Shown: one piece after another, positions 7,384 through 14,588 of the stretch | How positions within the stretch are numbered: the stretch's first letter is position 1 | Layout: every line of letters begins with the position of its first letter | DNA from: an uncultured Victivallaceae bacterium | Lineage (GTDB): Bacteria > Verrucomicrobiota > Lentisphaeria > Victivallales > Victivallaceae | DNA length: 25,881 bases | Assembly (NCBI GenBank): GCA_934663655.1 | Contig: CAKUKT010000004.1 | Span: 1-25,881, forward strand | Direction: 5' to 3' | Made by a program: the position numbers and the translations under genes | Notes under the pieces: model-generated | What the model was told of the DNA's origin: nothing | Databases searched by the model: none | The model's input: the letters and a program-made list of their open reading frames with translations, nothing else

Positions 7384-8261
7384 TGAGCGAGGAAATTCTC
7401 TATTGTTTCCGATTTTCCGAATTGCCCGGTTCAGCCGGAGTTGCCGGGGAGGTGCTGCCGGCATTGGAACTTGATTTCAGCTGTTACGAGGATCTGGAGA
7501 ATCGGACCACCTTTTATACCGTCTATTCTCCGGATGAGGAGGCGCGGACCGCCGCGCTCGACCTCTGGAAACAGACGCTGGAGCAGTGGCGTGAACTTGG
7601 TCTGGAGTGTTCGGAGCCGGAATGCTTCACGCTTCGCCGTTCCGAATGGGCCGACGCGTGGAAGAAGTTCTTCACCCCGATCGAAATTTCTCCCCGGCTG
7701 CTCGTGAAACCGAGCTGGGTGGAGCGCGCTCCGCTGCCCGGCCAGCGGGTGCTTACGCTCGATCCGGGAATGAGTTTCGGTACCGGTCAGCATGCGACGA
7801 CGCTCTACTGTCTCCAGCAGATCGATCGTTTTGCCGGGGAGGGCGGGGCGATGCTCGATGCCGGCTGCGGTTCGGGGATACTGGCGATTGCGGCGGCGCT
7901 GCTCGGCTATTCGCCGATCGATGCGTTCGATTTCGATCCCGACGCGGTCCGGGTCGCCAATGAGAATCTGGAGATCAACGGGGTCTCCGGCGCGGTGCAC
8001 ACCGAAGTCGGCGACGCGGCCGATTACGCCGGGCGTCCGGAGGGATATGATCTGGTCTGCGCGAACATTCTCGGACATCTGCTGATCGCTTACTCCCGCA
8101 ACATCGTCCGCTGGGTGAAGCCCTCCGGACGGCTGGCGCTCGCCGGGATACTCAACGTGAAGTTCGATGAAGTCTCCGCGTGTTACGCGGGACTGGGCTT
8201 CCGCGAGGTCGAACGGGTGACGCTGCGGGAGTGGACCAGCGGTCTGTTTGTGCGCGCCTGA
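7383..8261 (+). CDS. prmA: Ribosomal protein L11 methyltransferase
   Basis: The product is 292 residues, the usual PrmA length. It would transfer methyl groups from S-adenosylmethionine to lysines and the N-terminus of ribosomal protein L11 in the cytoplasm. The family hallmark DPGMSFGTGQHATT (127-140) is followed by the SAM-binding motif LDAGCGSGILAIAA (158-171), the acidic motif FDFDPDAV and the catalytic CANILGHLL (227-234). Residues 1-95 form the ferredoxin-like substrate-recognition region, here rather divergent. GGAGG lies 10 bases before the ATG, which overlaps the upstream stop as TAATG. It is followed after 141 bases by rsmD, another ribosome modification gene. Confidence 0.95.
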   Translation: MSEEILYCFRFSELPGSAGVAGEVLPALELDFSCYEDLENRTTFYTVYSPDEEARTAALDLWKQTLEQWRELGLECSEPECFTLRRSEWADAWKKFFTPIEISPRLLVKPSWVERAPLPGQRVLTLDPGMSFGTGQHATTLYCLQQIDRFAGEGGAMLDAGCGSGILAIAAALLGYSPIDAFDFDPDAVRVANENLEINGVSGAVHTEVGDAADYAGRPEGYDLVCANILGHLLIAYSRNIVRWVKPSGRLALAGILNVKFDEVSACYAGLGFREVERVTLREWTSGLFVRA

Positions 8262-8402
8262 AACAGTGCATTCTCACCGCTCGTCGGCGCGCGGCAATGA
8301 TGGTCCGGCTGGCATCGCGGTTTGGGGAAACTGGTATTTTTTCCATTGTCCGGCGACGGAGTCAACCAGAAGCCGGCAGGGTTTCGGAGGAAATGGTTCA
8401 AT

Positions 8403-8978
8403 ATGGGAATGAGGATCATCGCCGGACTGGCCAGGGGAGTGGAACTCGAAGTTCCTCCCGGGGAGTCGGTCCGGCCGACTGCGGTACGTTCGCGCAAGGC
8501 GCTTTTCGACAGCCTCGGCGATCTTTCCGGGGTGACGGTGCTTGATCTCTGCGCCGGTTCCGGAGCGCTGGCGCTGGAAGCGGTGAGCCGCGGGGCGGCC
8601 CGGGCGGTGATGGTGGAGCGCGAGGCGCGCCATCGCCGGGTGATCGAGGGCAATCTCCGCCGGGTGACCGCCGCAGGGGTAACCGCCGAACTGCGGGTGG
8701 TCGCCGCCGATGCGGTGATGGTTGACGGCTATGCCGCCGCCGCCGCCGGTTGCGGATTGATTTTCGCCGATCCCCCCTACGCGGAATCGCTGAGGATATT
8801 CTCCACGCTGATGTCGGAACCGCGCTTTTTCGCCGCCTTCCCGGGGGCGCTGGTGGTGTGGGAGATGCCCGGAACTCCGGGCGTATTGGGAGAATTTCTC
8901 GCTGCCGCCCGGTTGACCGGAGTTCGGACGCGGAAGTTCGGCGGGGTGGATTTTCTGATGGGCGTCATCGATGGGTGA
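8403..8978 (+). CDS. rsmD: 16S rRNA (guanine(966)-N2)-methyltransferase
   Basis: The product is 191 residues, matching RsmD. It methylates G966 of 16S rRNA during 30S assembly. The N-terminal signature MRIIAG...VPPGESVRPTAVRSRKALFD (3-36) is diagnostic, the SAM motif is VLDLCAGSGALALEA (46-60), and the catalytic motif is FADPPY (121-126). GGAGG lies at 8386-8390, 12 bases before the ATG at 8403; a second in-frame ATG at 8409 (MRIIAG) is an equally plausible start and is further from the ribosome site. Its end overlaps the next gene by 8 bases. The 8262-8402 gap holds no recognisable gene. Confidence 0.93.
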   Translation: MGMRIIAGLARGVELEVPPGESVRPTAVRSRKALFDSLGDLSGVTVLDLCAGSGALALEAVSRGAARAVMVEREARHRRVIEGNLRRVTAAGVTAELRVVAADAVMVDGYAAAAAGCGLIFADPPYAESLRIFSTLMSEPRFFAAFPGALVVWEMPGTPGVLGEFLAAARLTGVRTRKFGGVDFLMGVIDG

Positions 8979-10005
8979 ACAGGGTAAATGGCACTTTGCT
9001 CCCGGTGCGGCGGAGCTGTTTCCGGACGGTGATCCGGAACAGCTGCTCGCCGGTGCGGAACCGGTCAAGGAAAATCCGGTGCGGCGGGTATTGCGTTCGC
9101 GGGGATTCTACATCAAGATCGACCGGCGTCCGGGGCACGGTTTCGGGCGGGAATTTGCCGCCGGCTGCCGCCTCGCCGAACTCGGTTTGCCGGTGGTTGA
9201 ACACCTCGCCCGGGGAGTGCTGTCTGATGGAGCCGCGGCACTGGTGACCCGGGAACTGCCCGGAGCGGTCGACGCGCGCAAATATTTTTCCGGCGGCGGC
9301 AACCGTGGCGCGGCGGAGGCGCTGGCGCATCTCGTCGGCCGGATGTGGCGGGCGGGGGTATTTCACGGCGACTGCCATCTCGGAAATTTTCTCTATGCTC
9401 CGGATGGAAGCGGCCCGGTGCTGGTCGATGTGGATTCAGTACGGCGCCGTCACTGGTTCGATGCGTTCCGGCGCGGCCGGGTGCTGCGGGTGGTCAGCGA
9501 ACTGCGGATGTGGTTTCCCCGTCCGGAAATCGAGGAGCTGCTCGCGCTCGCGGGGGCGGATGAACCGGGGAAATTCTTCACCGCGACGTTGCGCCGGGAG
9601 GCGGAGTTCCTGCGCCGGGAATGGCCGAAACGCCGGGAACAGATCCTGGCCGGATATCCGAAATTCACCCGTAATTCCGGCGGGCTGCTGCTGGTTGCCG
9701 GGGCCGCGGCGGATGATCTCGAAGCGTTGCCGGTGGTGACCGGAGACGCTGCGGCGCTGGAAAAACTCCTGCTGATCCATTTTTTTCTCCTGCTTGCGGA
9801 AATTCCCCACCGGGGGGTCGTGGCTTTCGACCGGAGCGGGGGGCGGCTCTTTCTTGCGTCCGGGGCGACCGGCTGTCCGCTGACCGATGGGGAACTTGAA
9901 CTGCGGCTGCGCAGTTGCGGGGCGGCGGTTTTACCGTCCGGGGTTCGCGATGGGGTGATCGAAGATCCGGCGGCGGTGCAGGTGCCGCCATGGCTGTGGG
10001 AGTGA
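8971..10005 (+). CDS. Protein-kinase-fold protein, lipopolysaccharide (Kdo/WaaP) kinase-like
   Basis: The product is 344 residues. It shows an ATP-binding Lys in FYIKIDRRPG (Lys49), a partner Glu (Glu61 in REFAAGCRLAELGLPV), the catalytic loop VFHGDCHLGNFLY (Asp134, Asn139) and the metal-binding LVDVDS (Asp153). This order and spacing fit the small WaaP/Kdo-kinase/InaA branch of the protein-kinase superfamily, whose members phosphorylate lipid A core sugars at the inner face of the inner membrane. Residues about 165-344 are less conserved. There is no transmembrane segment. It overlaps rsmD by 8 bases and sits 6 bases before comM, so it is co-transcribed with genes unrelated to envelope synthesis. 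A role as a Kdo or heptose kinase is likely but unproven. Confidence 0.75.
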   Translation: MGEQGKWHFAPGAAELFPDGDPEQLLAGAEPVKENPVRRVLRSRGFYIKIDRRPGHGFGREFAAGCRLAELGLPVVEHLARGVLSDGAAALVTRELPGAVDARKYFSGGGNRGAAEALAHLVGRMWRAGVFHGDCHLGNFLYAPDGSGPVLVDVDSVRRRHWFDAFRRGRVLRVVSELRMWFPRPEIEELLALAGADEPGKFFTATLRREAEFLRREWPKRREQILAGYPKFTRNSGGLLLVAGAAADDLEALPVVTGDAAALEKLLLIHFFLLLAEIPHRGVVAFDRSGGRLFLASGATGCPLTDGELELRLRSCGAAVLPSGVRDGVIEDPAAVQVPPWLWE

Positions 10006-10011
10006 ATCGGA

Positions 10012-11553
10012 ATGCTGGCGAAATGTTTCTCGGCGACCGTCATCGGCATTGAGGCGTTCGTGATCGAAATCGAAGTCAATCAGACCGGCAGTCGAAGTGG
10101 TCCGCAACAGGAGAGTTCGATTGCGATCGTCGGTCTTCCGGATCTGGCGGTTCGGGAGAGCCGGGACCGGCTGACCAGTGCTTTTCTCAATTCCGGGTTC
10201 CCTGCGCCGCGCGGCTTCACTGTGGTGAACCTCGCTCCCGCTGATCTGCGCAAGGAGGGGGCTGGTTTTGATCTCGGCATCGCGCTCGGGGTGCTGGCTG
10301 CCTCGGGAGCGGTGGAGGCCAGGCATCTGCAGTATGCGGCGGTGATCGGTGAACTCGCCCTCGACGGTTCGGTGCGCGCAGTGCGCGGCGTTCTGCCGAT
10401 TGCCGACAAGCTCGCCGCCCGTCCGGGGTTGCGGGCGCTGCTGGTACCGGCCGCGAACGCCCGGGAAGCGGCGCTGGCCGCCGGAGATCGGCTCCGGGTC
10501 TACGCGATCAACTCATTGAGCGAAGCGGTGGAGTTCATCAACCATGGCGGACTGACGCCGGTGCGTACCTCTTTCAGTGAATATTCAGACGCACATTTTC
10601 CCTACGACATCGATTTCGCCGATGTGAAGGGGCAGCATCTGGCGCGTCGGGCCCTGGAAATCGCCGCCGCGGGCGGACACAATACGCTGCTGATCGGTCC
10701 GCCGGGCACCGGCAAATCGATGCTGGCGGCGCGGTTGGCGACGATCCTGCCGCCGTTGACCCGGGAGGAGGCGCTGGAGACCAGCCGGATTCACAGTGTG
10801 CTCGGAATGCTTGACGGCGCAATGCCGCTGATCCGGCGTCGCCCGTTCCGTTCTCCGCACCACACGATCAGCGACGTCGGCCTGATCGGCGGCGGGCGGG
10901 ATCCGCGTCCGGGTGAAATCAGCATGGCGCACAACGGGGTGCTCTTTCTGGACGAATTGCCGGAGTTCAAACGCGGGGTGCTGGAGGTGCTGCGCCAGCC
11001 GCTGGAGAGCGGGGTGGTCACGATTTCGCGGGCTTCGGGGAGCTGTTCGTTCCCGGCGCGCTTCATTCTGGTCGGCGCGATGAATCCCTGTCCGTGCGGG
11101 AGGGGAGAAGTCGAACTCGGTTGTCGCTGTACGGTTTCCGAACGGCGTAATTATCTGCGGAAACTCTCCGGTCCGCTGCTTGACCGGATTGATCTGCGGG
11201 TGCCGGTACGGCAGCTTTCGGAGGCGGAACTTCAGTCAGCGCCGGACGGGGAATCGAGTGCGACGATCCGGGACCGGGTGATCCGGGCGCGTTCGCTTCA
11301 GGAGCAGCGTTTCGGCGGGCGGGGCGGCGGCAATGCGACGATGAACAGCCGGGAACTGCGCGAATATTGTGGAATCGATGCTTCCGGTCGTCAGCTGCTG
11401 CGCGATGCGATTGCGAGGTTCAAACTGAGTCCCCGGGCTTATGATCGGATCCTCAAGGTCGCCAGAACCATCGCCGACCTCGCCGGCTGCGAAAACATCG
11501 CCGACGAGCATCTTTTTGAAGCGGTGAATTACCGCCAGACTGAACTTGAATAA
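10012..11553 (+). CDS. comM: YifB/ComM-family Mg-chelatase-like AAA+ ATPase
   Basis: The product is 513 residues, the normal length. Residues 1-180 are the Lon-protease-like N-terminal domain (SIAIVGLPDLAVRESRDR, then TVVNLAPADLRKEG). The AAA+ domain has Walker A GPPGTGKS (229-236), PFRSPHHTISDVGLIGGG (278-295), Walker B VLFLDELPEF (310-319) and the sensor strand VGAMNPCPCG. Residues about 410-513 are the Mg_chelatase C-terminal domain ending AVNYRQTELE. Characterised homologues are hexameric branch-migration helicases that help integrate DNA during natural transformation. It is the last gene of the 6292-11553 block. With comF at 22102 and the pseudopilin it could hint at DNA uptake, but both comM and comF are also widespread in non-competent bacteria. 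Confidence 0.95.
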   Translation: MLAKCFSATVIGIEAFVIEIEVNQTGSRSGPQQESSIAIVGLPDLAVRESRDRLTSAFLNSGFPAPRGFTVVNLAPADLRKEGAGFDLGIALGVLAASGAVEARHLQYAAVIGELALDGSVRAVRGVLPIADKLAARPGLRALLVPAANAREAALAAGDRLRVYAINSLSEAVEFINHGGLTPVRTSFSEYSDAHFPYDIDFADVKGQHLARRALEIAAAGGHNTLLIGPPGTGKSMLAARLATILPPLTREEALETSRIHSVLGMLDGAMPLIRRRPFRSPHHTISDVGLIGGGRDPRPGEISMAHNGVLFLDELPEFKRGVLEVLRQPLESGVVTISRASGSCSFPARFILVGAMNPCPCGRGEVELGCRCTVSERRNYLRKLSGPLLDRIDLRVPVRQLSEAELQSAPDGESSATIRDRVIRARSLQEQRFGGRGGGNATMNSRELREYCGIDASGRQLLRDAIARFKLSPRAYDRILKVARTIADLAGCENIADEHLFEAVNYRQTELE

Positions 11554-11594
11554 CCACTTGTTTTTTCGGTGAGATGGTTTTGCCGGCTCTTGCC

Positions 11595-11623
11595 GGGTTG
11601 GGGTTCCCGGGATGGGTGGGGGG
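11595..11623 (+). other. Candidate G-quadruplex in the comM-ROK intergenic region
   Basis: Five runs of three or more G occur with loops TT, TTCCC, AT and T (runs at 11595-11597, 11600-11603, 11609-11611, 11614-11616 and 11618-11623). This satisfies the usual G3+N1-7 rule on the plus strand. It lies downstream of comM and about 44 bases before the -35 box of the ROK promoter. Confidence 0.5.
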
Positions 11624-11666
11624 AGCTGGCGATCGGTAATTCCTGGCGCGGCAGCGGCGGGGGAGC

Positions 11667-11694
11667 TTGACATTTTCATGGGCGGAGTTATATT
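11667..11694 (+). promoter_or_regulatory. Promoter of the ROK-nagB operon
   Basis: A perfect TTGACA (11667-11672) is followed after 16 bases by TATATT (11689-11694). Transcription would start at about 11701, inside the palindrome that follows. Confidence 0.75.
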
Positions 11695-11696
11695 AA

Positions 11697-11719
11697 CTTT
11701 GTAATTGCAATTAACAAAG
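11697..11719 (+). promoter_or_regulatory. Candidate ROK operator palindrome at the transcription start
   Basis: A perfect 12-bp palindrome TAATTGCAATTA (11702-11713) sits inside a wider near-symmetric element with CTTTGT at its left end and ACAAAG at its right end, offset by one base. It covers the predicted start of transcription and lies immediately before the ribosome site of the ROK gene. A repressor bound here would block the -10 region, so autoregulation is likely. This is inferred from position and symmetry only. Confidence 0.6.
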
Positions 11720-11731
11720 CGGGGGATAGCA

Positions 11732-12844
11732 ATGGTTTTTTCCACCCGGGTTCAACCGTCTGGGAAGCGACGGATTTTCAACCGGCTCCGGCGGTGGCAG
11801 CAGAGTTCGCGGGCGTTGCTGGCACAGGAGTGCGGGCTCACGCGTCCGGCGGTTTCCGCAATCATCGATGAAATGGTGCGTGACGGTCTGGTGCGTGAGA
11901 CCGGCTGTGGCGTATCCACCGGCGGCAAGCCGCCGCGGCTGCTGGAACTGGTCGGCGGTTCCCGGTGTGCGATCGGCGTCGATCTCGGGGACGACTATCT
12001 GATCCGGGGTGTGCTTGGCGATCTGGCCGGGAACGTGCTCTATTCCAGTGTGCAGGAGTACGAGAACCGTTTTCCTGCGATCGTCGAGGCGGTGGTCGAA
12101 CTGATCCGGACCTTGCGGAGCCGGGTGGCGGTTCCGGAGTCGTTGATCGGGATCGGGGTGGCGGTTTCGGGAATTGTCGATGTTGCGCGCAACGAGGTGG
12201 TCGGCTATTCCACGCTCGATCTGGTCAATCGGGGGCTGGCGGAGGTGATCGCTTCGTCCTCCGGGCTGCCGGTGCTGCTGGAACGGCGTCCGAACGCGGG
12301 TGCATTGGCGGAGTCGCTTTTCGGTGCGGGTCGGGAATTTGGTACTTTGCTCTTCATCACCTCCGGGCGCGGCGTCGGCGCCGGAATGGTGATCGACGGC
12401 CGGATTTATCGCGGTTGTTCGGGGACCGCCGGTGAGATCGGTCGGCTGCTGGTGGAGGGCAAGCCGCTGGAGGAGTGCACGCGGCCGAGTGTGCTGGCCC
12501 GGGAATTTTCATTTCGCAAGGGGCGGCCGCAGGTTTTCGGGGAGTTGCTCGCCGCTTACCGGGCGGGGGATCCGGATGCGGCGGAATTGCTCCACCGCAA
12601 CGCGGAGATGATGGCCTACGCCGCGCAGGCGGCGGCGGATCTTTTTGACCCCGAGGCGGTGGTGCTCGGCGGGCGGGTGCTGGAGTTCGGTGACGCCTAT
12701 TTTACGGAATTTTCGGATGCGTTTGCAGCGCACGCGGCCTCGCGGCTGCTGGGCGGATCGTGTGTGCTGAGGCGTTCATTTTTTGGCAGTTCCGGAGTGG
12801 CGGTCGGCGGAGCGCAGATCGTCCTGGACCGGGTGGTTGACTGA
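11732..12844 (+). CDS. ROK-family transcriptional regulator (XylR/NagC type)
   Basis: The product is 370 residues. Residues 10-70 form a winged helix-turn-helix ([27 protein letters not shown]), with the wing at [12 protein letters not shown]. Residues 78-370 are the ROK domain ([11 protein letters not shown], then [18 protein letters not shown] and GTAGEIG). Two normal ROK features are lost: the ENDANAAALAE kinase motif reads [11 protein letters not shown] (184-194), with the catalytic Asp replaced by Arg186, and the zinc site is gone because GEIGH is GEIGR (Arg238) and CxCGxxGC is reduced to a single Cys. It should therefore sense a sugar without phosphorylating it. The ATG at 11732 is preceded by GGGGGA; the longer frame from a TTG at 11705 would start in the operator. 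nagB follows after 26 bases, so it probably controls amino-sugar use. Confidence 0.9.
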   Translation: MVFSTRVQPSGKRRIFNRLRRWQQSSRALLAQECGLTRPAVSAIIDEMVRDGLVRETGCGVSTGGKPPRLLELVGGSRCAIGVDLGDDYLIRGVLGDLAGNVLYSSVQEYENRFPAIVEAVVELIRTLRSRVAVPESLIGIGVAVSGIVDVARNEVVGYSTLDLVNRGLAEVIASSSGLPVLLERRPNAGALAESLFGAGREFGTLLFITSGRGVGAGMVIDGRIYRGCSGTAGEIGRLLVEGKPLEECTRPSVLAREFSFRKGRPQVFGELLAAYRAGDPDAAELLHRNAEMMAYAAQAAADLFDPEAVVLGGRVLEFGDAYFTEFSDAFAAHAASRLLGGSCVLRRSFFGSSGVAVGGAQIVLDRVVD

Positions 12845-12870
12845 CGGTTGCAATTTGTCTGGAGGCAGAA

Positions 12871-13602
12871 ATGGAAGTCAGGATTTTCGACGACAAGAAC
12901 ACGTTGGGAGCGGCGGCTGCGGCTTGTGGCGCCGGATTCATTCGCGAAGCGCTGCGTGAGAAAGGACGGGCGGCGATTATCGTCGCCACCGGAGCCAGCC
13001 AGTTTGAAATGCTCTCGAGTCTGGTTGCCGAACCCGATATCGACTGGAGTTGTGTGGAGATATTCCACCTCGACGAATATGTGGGATTGCCGGAGGATCA
13101 TCCGGCCGGATTCCGGCGCTATCTGCGTGAACGTTTCGTTTCCCGGCTGCCGATGGCGCCGAAATGCTTCCACCCGGTCGATCCGGAAGCGCTGGCGCCG
13201 CTTGCCGCGGAACTTGCCCGGACTGAAATCGATGTCGCATTTGTCGGCATCGGCGAAAATGGTCATCTGGCTTTCAACGATCCGCCGGCGGATTTCGAGA
13301 CCGAGGAGCCCTATCTGATCATCAATCTGGATGAGAGGTGCCGTCGTCAGCAGCTCGGCGAAGGGTGGTTTCCGTCGCTCGACGCGGTGCCGAAACGCGC
13401 AGCGTCGATGAGCATCCGGCAGATTCTCAAGAGCCGGGCGATCGTAAACACCGTGCCGGATCAGCGCAAGGCGGAGGCGGTCAAGGGGGCGCTGGAGGGG
13501 AAGGTCTCCAACCTCTGTCCGGCCTCGGTGCTTCAGACCCATCCGAAGTGTTTCACCTTCCTCGACCGGGATTCGGCGTCGCTGCTGACCGGAAAATATT
13601 GA
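12871..13602 (+). CDS. nagB: Glucosamine-6-phosphate deaminase
   Basis: The product is 243 residues and would convert glucosamine-6-phosphate to fructose-6-phosphate and ammonia in the cytoplasm. The motif [17 protein letters not shown] (65-81) contains the conserved Asp68-Glu69 pair. [13 protein letters not shown] (126-138) carries the ring-opening His132. In this motif Asn130 and Asp137 stand where the E. coli enzyme has Asp141 and Glu148; GENGH/GQNGH variants are common in the family. The length and the absence of an allosteric C-terminal extension suggest the short, monomeric type. GGAGG precedes the ATG by 7 bases. It is the second gene behind the ROK regulator; no nagA is present in the window. 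Confidence 0.92.
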   Translation: MEVRIFDDKNTLGAAAAACGAGFIREALREKGRAAIIVATGASQFEMLSSLVAEPDIDWSCVEIFHLDEYVGLPEDHPAGFRRYLRERFVSRLPMAPKCFHPVDPEALAPLAAELARTEIDVAFVGIGENGHLAFNDPPADFETEEPYLIINLDERCRRQQLGEGWFPSLDAVPKRAASMSIRQILKSRAIVNTVPDQRKAEAVKGALEGKVSNLCPASVLQTHPKCFTFLDRDSASLLTGKY

Positions 13603-13627
13603 GCTGGCCAAAAATCTTTCCGGTTTA

Positions 13628-13656
13628 TTGCTTTTTGCCGGCGGCGGGATTATATT
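13628..13656 (+). promoter_or_regulatory. Promoter of the exonuclease operon
   Basis: TTGCTT (13628-13633) and TATATT (13651-13656) are 17 bases apart. The transcript would have a GC-rich leader of about 120 bases before the ATG at 13782. Confidence 0.65.
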
Positions 13657-13711
13657 ATTTGCCGGTAATATAAATGCCTCGCCTGCCGGCGGCATTGGTA
13701 TGGTCGGTCGT

Positions 13712-13747
13712 CGCCGCCCCGGGTGCTGTCGTTGTTGCGGCGGGCGG
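13712..13747 (+). other. GC-rich hairpin(s) in the exonuclease leader
   Basis: Two mutually exclusive 6-bp stems are possible: CGCCGC (13712-13717) with GCGGCG (13737-13742), or CCGCCC (13715-13720) with GGGCGG (13742-13747). They lie about 35 bases before the start codon in the transcribed leader. No known riboswitch class is recognised. Confidence 0.3.
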
Positions 13748-13781
13748 ATGCACAACATGTAAACAGTGGGGTAACGTACCA

Positions 13782-14588
13782 ATGTCCGAAACGCTCAAAC
13801 TGGCCCGTCCGCTGGCGGTATTCGATCTGGAAACCACCGGAGTGGTGCCGCAGCGCGACCGCATTGTGGAAATCGCGGTGCTGAAAATTTTTCCGGACGG
13901 CACCAGTCAGAATACGGTACGGCGTCTCAATCCGGAGATGCCGATTCCGGCCGGAGCCACCGCGATTCACGGTATTTCCGATGCTGATGTCGCCGATGCG
14001 CCGACCTTCGGGGATATTGCCGGCAAGCTCTTTGCCTATCTTTCCGACTGTGATCTTGCCGGTTACAATATCACCGGATTCGATCTGCCGATGCTGGAGG
14101 CGGAATTTCGGCGGGCGGGACTGGAGTTCAGGATATCCGAACGCCGGGTCGTCGATGTCTACAATATTTTCTGCAAACTCTATCCGCGGACGCTGAGTGC
14201 CGCGTACAAGTTTTTCTGCGGCAAGGAGCTCGAGGGCGCCCACGGTGCCGCCGCCGACACCGCGGCGACACTGGAGGTACTGCTGGGACAGCTCGAACGC
14301 CATCCGGAATTGCCGCGGGAACTTGCCGGACTGGCGGAATTTTCCGATCTCACCGATCCCGACGCGATTGACCGGACGCGGCGTTTCAAATGGAGTGGCG
14401 ACGAGGCGGTGGTCAACTTCGGCAAGAACGCCGGGCGGACGCTGCGCGATCTGGCTGACAACGATCCGGGGTTCCTGCGCTGGATCACCCGCAACGATTT
14501 TCCGGACGATGTGAAAAAAATCGCCGCGGATGCTCTGGTGGGTAAATTCCCGGTACGCGACAAATCTGGCGATGGATCCGGACAGTGA
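13782..14588 (+). CDS. DnaQ-like DEDDh 3'-5' exonuclease
   Basis: The product is 268 residues. The DEDDh exonuclease core has AVFDLETTG (Asp15, Glu17), GYNITGFDLPML (Asp101) and HGAAADT (His154, Asp159), all in the right order. Residues about 200-268 form a second small domain with VVNFGKNAGRTL and FLRWI, which resembles the DUF3820-like tail found on some DnaQ-type exonucleases. It could be a free proofreading-type nuclease or an oligonucleotide/RNA exonuclease; the replicative epsilon role is not shown. The ATG at 13782 is chosen because the family alignment begins there and a GTGGGG site lies upstream; an in-frame ATG at 13674 would add 36 residues. Its end overlaps the next gene by 17 bases. 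Confidence 0.9.
   Translation: MSETLKLARPLAVFDLETTGVVPQRDRIVEIAVLKIFPDGTSQNTVRRLNPEMPIPAGATAIHGISDADVADAPTFGDIAGKLFAYLSDCDLAGYNITGFDLPMLEAEFRRAGLEFRISERRVVDVYNIFCKLYPRTLSAAYKFFCGKELEGAHGAAADTAATLEVLLGQLERHPELPRELAGLAEFSDLTDPDAIDRTRRFKWSGDEAVVNFGKNAGRTLRDLADNDPGFLRWITRNDFPDDVKKIAADALVGKFPVRDKSGDGSGQ

Noticed and set aside
11582..11597. Hairpin CCGGC-TCTT-GCCGG as a comM terminator
   Set aside because: The stem is only 5 bp and no T-run follows. The G-run element beside it is a better explanation for any structure here.
13030..13270. NagB active-site change (Asn130 and Asp137 in place of E. coli Asp141 and Glu148)
   Set aside because: GENGH and GQNGH forms are common in working NagB enzymes, so this is not evidence of an inactive or new protein.
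12697..13782. 361-codon minus-strand frame opposite nagB and the end of the ROK gene
   Set aside because: It is antisense to NagB, whose motifs are clear, and has no family resemblance of its own.
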